A stretch of 64,000 nucleotides of DNA from Sva-07 sp963716095 (GTDB lineage: Bacteria > Actinomycetota > Acidimicrobiia > Acidimicrobiales > Ilumatobacteraceae). Where the stretch lies: NCBI GenBank assembly GCA_963716095.1, contig CAVQSV010000023.1, positions 744,001 through 808,000 on the forward strand, given 5' to 3'. Shown here one piece after another: positions 33,665 to 41,235 of this stretch. The translations under genes and the position numbers were made by a program. Every line of letters starts with the position of its first letter. Position 1 is the stretch's first letter. A model generated the notes under the pieces. The model saw only the letters and a program-made list of their open reading frames with translations. It was not told the DNA's origin and ran no database searches.

Positions 33665-34293
33665 GCACCGCAGTTGCCACCGACATCCCGCGCCTCAAGG
33701 CGCGCTACAACGACGAGATCAAGGCTGCGCTGCAGACCGATCTGGACATCCAGAACGTCATGCAGGTGCCCGGCCTCGAGAAGATCGTGATCAACATGGG
33801 CGTCGGACGGGCCGCCGGCCAGCCGTCGCTGATCGAAGGTTGCGTCGCCGACCTCACCGTGATCTCCGGCCAGAAGCCGATCGTCACCAAGGCACGGACC
33901 TCGATCGCCAACTTCAAGTTGCGCGAAGGCCAAGCCATCGGCGTCAAGGTCACGCTGCGCGGCGACCGGATGTGGGAGTTCCTCGACCGCCTGATCTCCG
34001 TGGCGATCCCCCGTATTCGAGACTTCCGCGGCCTGCCGGCGCACTCGTGGGACGGACACGGCAACTACACCTTCGGGCTCAACGAGCAGACGATGTTCGC
34101 CGAGATCGATCCCGACAAGGCCGACCACCCGCGCGGCATGGACATCACGATCGTGACGACCGCCGGCGACAACGACGGCGGCAAGGCCCTGCTCGATGCG
34201 TTCGGTTTCCCCTTCAAGAAGGGTGCCGACGCCGAGAACGAGCCCCGCAAGAAGAAGAACCGTGGCCCCCGCTACGGCGGCAAGAAGAAGTGA
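33661..34293 (+). CDS. rplE: Ribosomal protein uL5
   Basis: The 210-residue protein has NVMQVPGLEKIVINMGVGRA, the ITGQKP-type SGQKPIVTKARTSIANFKLR, and FGLNEQTMFAEID. It binds 5S rRNA and contacts the P-site tRNA. A Lys/Arg-rich tail of about 25 residues (PRKKKNRGPRYGGKKK) is longer than in E. coli (179). It overlaps rplX by four bases. Confidence 0.97.
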   Translation: MSTAVATDIPRLKARYNDEIKAALQTDLDIQNVMQVPGLEKIVINMGVGRAAGQPSLIEGCVADLTVISGQKPIVTKARTSIANFKLREGQAIGVKVTLRGDRMWEFLDRLISVAIPRIRDFRGLPAHSWDGHGNYTFGLNEQTMFAEIDPDKADHPRGMDITIVTTAGDNDGGKALLDAFGFPFKKGADAENEPRKKKNRGPRYGGKKK

Positions 34294-34304
34294 GCTGAGG
34301 CGAC

Positions 34305-34490
34305 ATGGCAAAGAAAGCACTGATCAACAAGGCCAACGCGAAGCCGAAGTTCAAGGTTCGCGCCTACACCCGCTGCCGCCGCTGCGGCCGTGCCCGTTCC
34401 GTGTATCGCAAGTTCGGCCTCTGCCGTGTGTGCCTGCGAGAACTCGCCCACGCCGGCGAGATCCCCGGCCTGACGAAGTCGAGCTGGTGA
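34305..34490 (+). CDS. rpsN: Ribosomal protein uS14, zinc-binding type
   Basis: The 61-residue protein has four Cys in CRRCG and CRVC (residues 24-27 and 40-43), the zinc-ribbon form found in actinobacteria and firmicutes. It ends GLTKSSW. It binds the 30S head. AGCTGAGGCGAC precedes the ATG. Confidence 0.97.
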   Translation: MAKKALINKANAKPKFKVRAYTRCRRCGRARSVYRKFGLCRVCLRELAHAGEIPGLTKSSW

Positions 34491-34503
34491 GGAGACAACC
34501 ATC

Positions 34504-34905
34504 ATGATGACCGATCCCATCGCCGACATGCTCACGCGGGTCCGCAACGCGAACACCGCCAAGCACGACGAGGTGCGCATGCCCTCGTCCAAGCAGAAGG
34601 TCGCACTCGCCGAGGTCCTCCGCAAGGAGGGCTACATCGAGAGCTTCGAGACCGCGCCGTCCCCCAAGGGGGTCGGCGACGTGCTGACCATCCAGATGAA
34701 GTACTCGCCCGATCGTGACCGCACGATCATGGGCCTGCGTCGCATCTCGACGCCGGGCCTGCGCGTGTACCGCAACGCCGGCACCGTCCCCCGTGTTCTC
34801 GGTGGCCTCGGTGTCGCCGTCCTGTCCACCTCCCAGGGCCTCATGACCGACCGCGAGGCGCGCAAGCGCAACGTCGGCGGCGAGGTCATGTGTTACGTCT
34901 GGTGA
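34504..34905 (+). CDS. rpsH: Ribosomal protein uS8
   Basis: The 133-residue protein has MTDPIADMLTRVRNAN and ends with GGLGVAVLSTSQGLMTDREA and GGEVMCYVW. uS8 binds helix 21 of 16S rRNA and in E. coli represses the spc operon. Two ATGs in tandem follow GAGGAGACAACC; either may be the start. Confidence 0.97.
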   Translation: MMTDPIADMLTRVRNANTAKHDEVRMPSSKQKVALAEVLRKEGYIESFETAPSPKGVGDVLTIQMKYSPDRDRTIMGLRRISTPGLRVYRNAGTVPRVLGGLGVAVLSTSQGLMTDREARKRNVGGEVMCYVW

Positions 34906-34935
34906 CCGGGCCGGAGAAGGAGAAGTAGGAACGAC

Positions 34936-35478
34936 ATGTCTCGCATCGGAAAGGCACCCATCGCGGTGCCAGCAGGCGTCGACGTCACCGTCGACGGCCG
35001 CACGATCTCGGTCAAGGGGCCCAAGGGCACCCTCGAACGGCAGATCCCCGGCACCATCACCATCAGCCAGGACGGCGACACCCTCGTGTGTGAACGTCCC
35101 AACGACGAGAACAAGACCAAGGCCATGCACGGCCTCACCCGCAGCCTGGTGAACAACATGGTCATCGGCGTCACCGACGGGTTCAGCAAGAACCTCGAGA
35201 TCGTGGGCGTCGGGTACCGTGCCGAGGCCCAGGGGCCCGGTGCGCTGCGCTTGAACTTGGGCTTCAGCCACTCGGTCGACGTCAAGGCGCCCGAGGGCAT
35301 CACGTTCGAAGTGCCCGCTCAGACGCAGGTCATCGTGTCGGGCATCGACAAAGAAGTGGTCGGCCAGGTGGCCGCCAACATCCGCAGCATCCGCAAGCCC
35401 GAGCCGTACAAGGGCAAAGGTGTCCGCTATGCGGGCGAGCGAGTGGTGCGCAAGGCCGGCAAGGCCGGAAAGAAGTAA
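34936..35478 (+). CDS. rplF: Ribosomal protein uL6
   Basis: The 180-residue protein has SRIGKAPIAVPAGVDVTV and the C-terminal signature EPYKGKGVRYAGERVVRKAG. uL6 lies near the factor-binding site. A GGAGAAGGAGAAGTAGG purine tract is upstream. Confidence 0.97.
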   Translation: MSRIGKAPIAVPAGVDVTVDGRTISVKGPKGTLERQIPGTITISQDGDTLVCERPNDENKTKAMHGLTRSLVNNMVIGVTDGFSKNLEIVGVGYRAEAQGPGALRLNLGFSHSVDVKAPEGITFEVPAQTQVIVSGIDKEVVGQVAANIRSIRKPEPYKGKGVRYAGERVVRKAGKAGKK

Positions 35479-35487
35479 CGGAGCGTC

Positions 35488-35856
35488 ATGACCAAGATCG
35501 CCGAAGCACGTCGCAGTGGCCGCATTCGCCGCCACCGTCGCGTCCGCAAGAAGATTCACGGCACCGCCGCACGTCCACGTCTGGCCGTGTTCCGCTCGAA
35601 CAGGCACCTGTCGGTGCAGGTCATCGACGACGACGCCGGCACCACCCTGGCTGCCGCGTCCACCAACGAAGCCGACCTGCGCGCTGCCGGTTCGGGTTCG
35701 AGTGTCGAAGCGGCCACCCGCGTCGGCCAGCTGATCGCCGAGCGTGCCAAGGCCGCCGGTGTCGACAAGGTCGTGTTCGACCGTGGTGGCTTTGCCTACC
35801 ACGGCCGCATTGCCGCCGTGGCGTCCGCCGCCCGTGAAGCAGGACTGGAGTTCTGA
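35488..35856 (+). CDS. rplR: Ribosomal protein uL18
   Basis: The 122-residue protein has RRHRRVRKKIHGTAARPRLA and FRSNRHLSVQVIDDD, ending with FDRGGFAYHGRIAAVASAAR. It binds 5S rRNA. Its stop overlaps the rpsE start by one base. Confidence 0.97.
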   Translation: MTKIAEARRSGRIRRHRRVRKKIHGTAARPRLAVFRSNRHLSVQVIDDDAGTTLAAASTNEADLRAAGSGSSVEAATRVGQLIAERAKAAGVDKVVFDRGGFAYHGRIAAVASAAREAGLEF

Positions 35857-36503
35857 TGGCATTTCCAACGAACAATCCCGGCGGTGGTCGTGACAATCGC
35901 GACAACCGTGGCCGTGACGGCCGTGACAGCCGCGATGGCGACGACAGCGGTCTGCGCGAGTCCCGCGTCATCACGATCAACCGCGTCGCCAAGGTCGTCA
36001 AGGGCGGTCGTCGTTTCTCGTTCACCGCGCTCGTGGTGATCGGCGACGGCAACGGCCGCGTCGGACTGGGCTACGGCAAGGCCAAAGAAGTGCCGCTCGC
36101 CATTCAGAAGGGCACCGAGGAAGCCAAGCGCAACCTCTTCGAGGTGCCGATGGCCGGCAGCACGATCATCCACCCCGTCCTCGGCACCACCGGTGGCGGC
36201 AGGGTGATGATGAAGCCTGCAGCTCCCGGTACCGGTGTGATCGCCGGTGGCGCAGCGCGCGTCATCCTCGAAGAAGCCGGCGTCCACGACGTGCTCTGCA
36301 AGTCGCTCGGCTCGGCCAACCACATCAACGTCGCCCGCGCCACCGTCGCCGGCCTCAAGTCGTTGCAGCGTCCCGACGAGATCGCGGCCCGCCGCGGTCT
36401 GCCGGCCGAGGAGTTCGTGCCGAAGGGCATGCTCAACGCCTACAACGAGCGTCAGAAGAGCCGTGCCGGCGCGACTGCCGCACCGACCGGAGGTGCCGAA
36501 TGA
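35856..36503 (+). CDS. rpsE: Ribosomal protein uS5
   Basis: The 215-residue protein carries a Gly/Arg/Asp-rich N-terminal extension of about 35 residues (DNRDNRGRDGRDSRDGD), then the conserved INRVAKVVKGGRRFSFTALV and GYGKAKEVPLAIQKGTEEAK. uS5 helps translational fidelity. It overlaps rpmD by four bases. Confidence 0.97.
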   Translation: MAFPTNNPGGGRDNRDNRGRDGRDSRDGDDSGLRESRVITINRVAKVVKGGRRFSFTALVVIGDGNGRVGLGYGKAKEVPLAIQKGTEEAKRNLFEVPMAGSTIIHPVLGTTGGGRVMMKPAAPGTGVIAGGAARVILEEAGVHDVLCKSLGSANHINVARATVAGLKSLQRPDEIAARRGLPAEEFVPKGMLNAYNERQKSRAGATAAPTGGAE

Positions 36504-36715
36504 GCTCGTCCAGCAACGAGGCCACCATCACCGTCACGCAGACCAAGTCGTCGATCGGCACCAAGCCCAAGCACCGCGGCACGCTGCGCGCGCTCGGCCT
36601 CGGCAAGATCGGTTCGACCAACACGCTGCCCGATCGGCCGGAGATCCGCGGCATGATCGCCCGGGTCCCGCACCTCCTCGAGGTGTCCGACGCCGCAGAC
36701 ACGAAAGCGAGCTGA
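36500..36715 (+). CDS. rpmD: Ribosomal protein uL30
   Basis: The 71-residue protein has ITVTQTKSSIGTKPKHRGTL and the LRALGLGKIGSTNTLPD block, then IRGMIARVPHLLEV. It is slightly longer than the usual 60 residues at both ends. It lies between rpsE and rplO as in most spc operons. Confidence 0.95.
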   Translation: MSSSSNEATITVTQTKSSIGTKPKHRGTLRALGLGKIGSTNTLPDRPEIRGMIARVPHLLEVSDAADTKAS

Positions 36716-36717
36716 CC

Positions 36718-37230
36718 ATGCAGGTCCACGATCTCACGCCGGCCCCCGGCGCCAAGAAGAACGCCAAGCGCGTCGGTCGCGGTACCGGCGGCAAGGGCGG
36801 CAAGACCGCCGGCCGTGGCTCGAAGGGCCAGCGCGCCCGCAACACGGTTGCCCGCGGCTTCGAAGGTGGCCAGACGCCACTCAAGCAGCGCGTGCCGAAG
36901 CTGAAGGGGTTCAACAACCCGTTCCGCGTCGAGTACCAGGCGGTCAACCTCGATGCGCTGAGCGCACTGGTCGACAAGACCGGCGACGCGACGGTCACCC
37001 CCGAGGTGCTCGTGGCCAACGGTCTGTTGCGCAAGAAGTCGTTCGTGAAGGTGCTCGCCCGTGGCGAGCTGACCACCAAGGTCGACCTGCACGTCCACGC
37101 GATCTCCTCCACCGCTGAAGCAGCCGTCACGGCCGCGGGCGGTACGGTGACGCTGATCGAGCTTCCCTTCCGCGAGGAAGGCAAGGCTGGTCGGCCCGCC
37201 GTCAAGGGCAACCAGTTCGCCAACCGCTGA
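36718..37230 (+). CDS. rplO: Ribosomal protein uL15
   Basis: The 170-residue protein begins MQVHDLTPAPGAKKNAKRVG and has the Gly/Arg-rich GRGTGGKGGKTAGRGSKGQR and GFEGGQTPLKQRVPKLKGF. It binds 23S rRNA early in assembly. Homology sets the ATG directly after rpmD; an open frame extending far upstream in the rpsE region is a shadow. Confidence 0.97.
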   Translation: MQVHDLTPAPGAKKNAKRVGRGTGGKGGKTAGRGSKGQRARNTVARGFEGGQTPLKQRVPKLKGFNNPFRVEYQAVNLDALSALVDKTGDATVTPEVLVANGLLRKKSFVKVLARGELTTKVDLHVHAISSTAEAAVTAAGGTVTLIELPFREEGKAGRPAVKGNQFANR

Positions 37231-37286
37231 CTCTGCAGCGCTTGTTCCAAACCACGACCATCCCCCGACGACCAGGAGTGTTCTGA

Positions 37287-38609
37287 GTGTTCTCGCAGTT
37301 GGCGAACATCTGGAGGGTCCACGACCTTCGCAACAAGCTCCTGTTCGTCGTCGCAATGGTGGCCGTCTACCGCTTGGGCGTGTTCATCCGGGTTCCGGGT
37401 GTCGATCCCATCGCCATCGAGCAGCTGCGCGAGTCAGCCGGTCAGCAGGGCGCACTCGGATTCCTCAACCTGTTCTCGGGTGGGGCGTTCGAGAGCTTCT
37501 CGATCTTCGCGCTCGGCATCATGCCGTACATCACGGCCAGCATCATCATGCAGGTGCTCGGTGTCGTCATTCCGAAGCTCGAGGAACTCCAGCAGGAGGG
37601 CGCGGTCGGGCAACGAAAGATCACCCAGTACACGCGCTACGTCACGATCGGCCTGGCCACACTGCAATCGACCGGTCTGGTGTTCATCTTCGGCACCGGG
37701 CGGGGAACGGCATTCTTCTCCGCCGCCAGCGCTGCGCCCACCGTGCCGCTGCTGCCTGATGGGGTCTGGCCCCGTGGCTACCTGATCATCCCCACGCTCG
37801 TCGCCGGCACCGCCGTGCTGATGTGGATGGCCGAGCTGATCAGCCAGCGCGGCATCGGCAACGGCATGTCGATGATCATCTTCGCCTCGGTGGTCGCGAG
37901 CCTGCCCGGCGGTTTCTGGAGCATCCTCCAGCTCAACAAGGTCTTCTGGTTCGTCGCCATGGTCCTGTTGACGATCGGCATCATCATCGCGGTGGTGTTC
38001 GTCGAACTCGGTCAACGACGAATCCCTGTGCAATTCGCGAAGCGTGTGGTCGGCCGCCGCATGATGGGCGGTCAGAACACCTACATTCCGCTCAAGGTCA
38101 ACCAGTCCGGCGTGATCCCGATCATCTTCGCCAGCTCGATCATGCTGCTGCCGGTGATCTTCTCGCAGTTCCTCGGTTCCGGCGAGGGCTGGCGAGGCGA
38201 GATCGCCAGCTTCGTCGACCAGTACATCGTCAACCCGCAGAACTTCGTGTACATCACGCTCTTCGCGCTGATGATCATCGCGTTCGCCTACTTCTACAAC
38301 TCGATCGCCTTCGACCCGGTTCGCCAGGCCGATCAGCTCCGCCGTCAGGGCGGGTTCATCCCGGGCGTGCGCCCTGGCCCCCAGACCGAGAAGTATCTCG
38401 GCAAGGCGGTCAACCGCATCACCCTGCCGGGAGCGGTGTTCATCGCGATCATTGCGATCCTGCCGTACATCTTGTTGATCATGGCCGGCATCAACTCGTT
38501 CGGGTTCGCCGGCACGAGCGTGCTGATCTCCGTCGGCGTGGCGCTCGAACTGATGCGCCAGATCGACAGCCAGCTCACGCTGCGCAACTACGAGGGATTC
38601 CTCAAGTAG
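37287..38609 (+). CDS. secY: Preprotein translocase subunit SecY
   Basis: The 440-residue protein is the channel of the Sec translocon with ten predicted transmembrane helices. Landmarks: FSIFALGIMPYITASIIMQ (plug/TM2 region), the cytoplasmic loop QRRIPVQFAKRVVGRRM, and the conserved FAYFYNSIAFDP near residue 335. It starts at GTG, about 56 nt after rplO. SecE is encoded in the nusG cluster of this window. Confidence 0.97.
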   Translation: MFSQLANIWRVHDLRNKLLFVVAMVAVYRLGVFIRVPGVDPIAIEQLRESAGQQGALGFLNLFSGGAFESFSIFALGIMPYITASIIMQVLGVVIPKLEELQQEGAVGQRKITQYTRYVTIGLATLQSTGLVFIFGTGRGTAFFSAASAAPTVPLLPDGVWPRGYLIIPTLVAGTAVLMWMAELISQRGIGNGMSMIIFASVVASLPGGFWSILQLNKVFWFVAMVLLTIGIIIAVVFVELGQRRIPVQFAKRVVGRRMMGGQNTYIPLKVNQSGVIPIIFASSIMLLPVIFSQFLGSGEGWRGEIASFVDQYIVNPQNFVYITLFALMIIAFAYFYNSIAFDPVRQADQLRRQGGFIPGVRPGPQTEKYLGKAVNRITLPGAVFIAIIAILPYILLIMAGINSFGFAGTSVLISVGVALELMRQIDSQLTLRNYEGFLK

Positions 38610-38616
38610 GTCCGCC

Positions 38617-39276
38617 GTGATCCCCGGCGCCCGCCTCATCATTCTCGGGCGACAGGGTGCCGGCAAGGGCACGCAGTGCGTGCGATTGTCCCGGCACTTC
38701 GTCGTACCGCACATCTCCACCGGCGACATGCTGCGCGCAGCGGTGCGTGAGGGCACCGAACTCGGTGTGTTGGCCAAGCAGGTGATGGACGCCGGCGGGC
38801 TCGTCGGCGACGAGATCATGATCGGCCTCGTCGATCAACGGCTGTCGGCCCCCGACGCCTCGACCCGCGGGTACATCCTCGACGGATTTCCTCGAACGAT
38901 CGAGCAGGCCGACGCCCTCGACGCGATCGCCGATGGCAACCCGATCGATGTGGTGCTCGACCTGAACGTGCCGCGCGAGATCGTGCTCGAGCGGATCTCG
39001 GCACGCCGGGTGTGCCGGGACTGCGGTACGAACTACACCTCGACGGGCAGCGATCCCGATCCGTGGATCTGCGACGTGTGCGGCGGCGACGTGCAGCAAC
39101 GTGCCGACGACACACCGGAGTCGGTCAACCGCCGCCTCGACCTCTACGAAGAGCAGACGTTCCCGCTGATCAAGCACTACGGCGACCAGAACCGGCTCGT
39201 GGTCATCAACGGCATCGGTCACCCTGACGCGGTGTTCGACCGGATGGTCAAAGCCGTCGAAGCAAACCGCAACTGA
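38617..39276 (+). CDS. adk: Adenylate kinase
   Basis: The 219-residue enzyme converts ATP plus AMP to two ADP. The P-loop reads GRQGAGKGT (residues 9-17), where most family members have GPPGAGKGT, so two variable positions differ while the Lys is kept. The long LID domain has a four-Cys zinc site CRDCG...CDVCGGD (about residues 131-152). DGFPRT follows in the core. It starts at GTG 8 nt after secY. The usual next gene map is absent; the ribosomal cluster stops here. Confidence 0.95.
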   Translation: MIPGARLIILGRQGAGKGTQCVRLSRHFVVPHISTGDMLRAAVREGTELGVLAKQVMDAGGLVGDEIMIGLVDQRLSAPDASTRGYILDGFPRTIEQADALDAIADGNPIDVVLDLNVPREIVLERISARRVCRDCGTNYTSTGSDPDPWICDVCGGDVQQRADDTPESVNRRLDLYEEQTFPLIKHYGDQNRLVVINGIGHPDAVFDRMVKAVEANRN

Positions 39277-39300
39277 CGTCGGCCGCCGTCGGCAGCGTTG

Positions 39301-39924
39301 TCAGGCGATCCGCGTGAACAGGTAGGCAAACGGCGACTTGGTGTACCCGATTCCTCGTCCGGTTTCGTGAAGGGTCTCGACGGTGACGGCCTGCGGCTTC
39401 TTCGGAATCAGGTAGCTGTCGAGGTTGCTCGCGCCGACTCGGTAGCCGCCATCGCTGGCGTCGACGACGCCGGCCAGTTCGTATCGGGTGTCGATGGATG
39501 CCATGGCGGCGTCGCCGTGGCTGGGGTTGACGAGCAGGGCACCGCCGATGCGGAGGTGTCGGGTGCAGTGTTCGGTGATGAAGCCGGCGTACAGCGACAC
39601 CAGGAGGTCGAAGTGGTCGGCGGGAAGGTCGAGATCGCTGCGGTAGTCGGCGTGGATGAAGGTGATGTCGGGATCGACCGGGCCGTCGTGGTCGGTCACG
39701 ATGTCACGCACGCCGTCGGTGTCGGCGAAGAACTTCGCTGCTCGCTTGTCGACGTCGAGATAGGTCACCGAGTCGAAGACGAACGATGGCGCGAGGTCGA
39801 CGTAGCTGCCCGGGTAGAGCACGGTGGATGCGTCGACGGACGCGGCGACGGCGCTGAAGAGGCGCCAGCGGTCGCCTTGGTGCTGGTCCTGCTTGGCCCA
39901 GAGTTCGGCGGTCTTGGGGTTCAT
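39301..39924 (-). CDS. Methyltransferase-like protein
   Basis: This 207-residue protein shows the pattern of a class I SAM-dependent fold without classic motifs: STVLYPGSYVDLAPSFVF (possible motif I region), VTYLDVDKRAAKFF (acidic end of the second strand), PDITFIHADYRSD and DHFDLLVSLYAGFI (motif IV area), then LRIGGALLVNPSHGDAAM. The methyl acceptor is unknown. GGAG lies 9 nt upstream of the ATG; the longer frame upstream was rejected. Divergent from the TetR gene with 66 bp between starts, so TetR may control it. Confidence 0.6.
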   Translation of the reverse strand: MNPKTAELWAKQDQHQGDRWRLFSAVAASVDASTVLYPGSYVDLAPSFVFDSVTYLDVDKRAAKFFADTDGVRDIVTDHDGPVDPDITFIHADYRSDLDLPADHFDLLVSLYAGFITEHCTRHLRIGGALLVNPSHGDAAMASIDTRYELAGVVDASDGGYRVGASNLDSYLIPKKPQAVTVETLHETGRGIGYTKSPFAYLFTRIA

Positions 39925-39978
39925 GCGGTTGCGCTCCACGATATGCGCTCCGGTCGGGTGCCCCGTTCGGCCGAGCGC

Positions 39979-39984
39979 CATACT
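39979..39984 (+). promoter_or_regulatory. Leaderless-type -10 box of tetR-like gene
   Basis: CATACT ends 6 nt before the ATG; no Shine-Dalgarno is present. The divergent intergenic space of 66 bp should also hold any operator. I see no obvious palindrome there. Confidence 0.35.
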
Positions 39985-39990
39985 CGCGAG

Positions 39991-40629
39991 ATGGCTGAAC
40001 CGGCACCGGCAGGGACACGGCGGCGGGGGCGACCCCCGGCCACCGACTCAGCCGACACGCGCCGCGCCATCGTCGACAACGCCCGGCGTCTGTTCGCCGA
40101 GCGCGGCTACGGCGGTGTCACCAACAAGGAGTTGGCGGCGGCATCGGGGATCACGACGGGAGCGCTGTATCACTACTTCGAGTCGAAGCTCGACCTGTAT
40201 GTGGCGGTGCACCATGACATGCAGCGACGCGTGTACGGCCGGTTCGTCGAGGCAGTCGAGGCCTCCGACACGTTCCGTGGCCAGTTCGAGGGGATGCTCG
40301 AAGCAGCGCACCAGATGAACGTCGACGACCACACGCTGGCGCTCTTCGTCGGCACGGTGCGCAACGACATGCGTCGGTTTCCCGAAGTGGCAGAGCGCCT
40401 TGCCCGCGCCGACTCCGCGCGTGACGACTTCTTCGTCGGCATCGTCGACACCGGGGTCGCCACGGGGGAAGTGCGACCCGCCGACCGCGAACGGATGGTC
40501 GAGTTCATCAGGATCATGCTGATCGGGCTCACCGAAGGCGCGTCGGAGGCAACAGCGCAGCATCGGTGCGCGATCGACGCCATCTTGGCGTTGCTGCGCG
40601 GCGATCTGCTGTCGCCACCGTCGAGGTGA
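39991..40629 (+). CDS. TetR-family transcriptional regulator
   Basis: The 212-residue protein has an N-terminal TetR helix-turn-helix (about residues 20-66): RRAIVDNARRLFAERGYGGV, TNKELAAASGITTGALYHYF. The C-terminal ligand domain is variable and gives no ligand. Such proteins usually repress neighbouring or divergent genes; the candidates here are the methyltransferase-like gene and itself. The GDT1-type gene converges with only 6 nt between stops. Confidence 0.92.
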   Translation: MAEPAPAGTRRRGRPPATDSADTRRAIVDNARRLFAERGYGGVTNKELAAASGITTGALYHYFESKLDLYVAVHHDMQRRVYGRFVEAVEASDTFRGQFEGMLEAAHQMNVDDHTLALFVGTVRNDMRRFPEVAERLARADSARDDFFVGIVDTGVATGEVRPADRERMVEFIRIMLIGLTEGASEATAQHRCAIDAILALLRGDLLSPPSR

Positions 40630-40635
40630 CCCGGC

Positions 40636-41217
40636 TCAGAACCATCCGGCGAGCATCGCGACGCCGAACATGGCGAACAACACCGCTGAGGCGATAGCGA
40701 GTGCTCGGGTCGGGACGCGGTCGCCGATCAGGTTTCCGGCAACGGCACCCACCATCCCGCTCGAGGCGGCGCCGAGTGTCGCCCCGATCCAGACCCCGAC
40801 TGGCGACGACTGTGATGCGAGGGTTGCGGTGGCGATCTGCGTCTTGTCGCCGAGTTCGGCCACGGCGATCGTGCCGGCGATCGACGAGACAACAGCAAAC
40901 GTGCCGACCGATGTGACACGAGGTGCATCTTCGCCGACATCGTTCTCGCTGCGTCGCAGCGCGGCGATGGCGAACCCGAGGAAGACGACGCCACCAACGA
41001 TCTGGATGGCCCGATCGGGGAGTGTGGCACCGAGGATCCCTCCGACGACGGTTGCTGCGAGATTGGCGATCGCGTAGCCGATCGTGAGGCCGAGTGCCAC
41101 GGTTCGTAGCGGGTACCGTGCCCCGAAGTTGAGCGCAAGGAGCTGTGTCTTGTCGCCGAGCTCGGCGACGAACACGACTCCGAAGGCAATGGCGAGCGCG
41201 GTGACGAGATCAGTCAC
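40636..41217 (-). CDS. GDT1/TMEM165 (UPF0016) family cation transporter
   Basis: The 193-residue membrane protein has six predicted helices in two repeats. Each repeat carries the family motif ExGDKT: VAELGDKTQLLAL (about residues 18-30) and VAELGDKTQIATA (about 118-130). Bacterial members export Mn2+ (MneA-type) and eukaryotic ones move Ca2+/Mn2+/H+. It starts at GTG, 18 nt after the amidohydrolase stop, so the two may be co-transcribed. No yybP-ykoY riboswitch is present in the short gap. Confidence 0.92.
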   Translation of the reverse strand: MTDLVTALAIAFGVVFVAELGDKTQLLALNFGARYPLRTVALGLTIGYAIANLAATVVGGILGATLPDRAIQIVGGVVFLGFAIAALRRSENDVGEDAPRVTSVGTFAVVSSIAGTIAVAELGDKTQIATATLASQSSPVGVWIGATLGAASSGMVGAVAGNLIGDRVPTRALAIASAVLFAMFGVAMLAGWF

Positions 41218-41235
41218 GTGGCCGGCGAGCGTCGA

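Noticed and set aside
36247..36717. Extended N-terminus of L15 reaching back into rpsE
   Set aside because: L15 begins MQVHDLTPAPG. The upstream frame is a shadow of rpsE and rpmD.
39298..39990. In-frame upstream extension of the TetR gene (443 codons in total)
   Set aside because: The upstream part is antisense to the methyltransferase-like gene, and the TetR homology and the -10 box fix the start at 39991.
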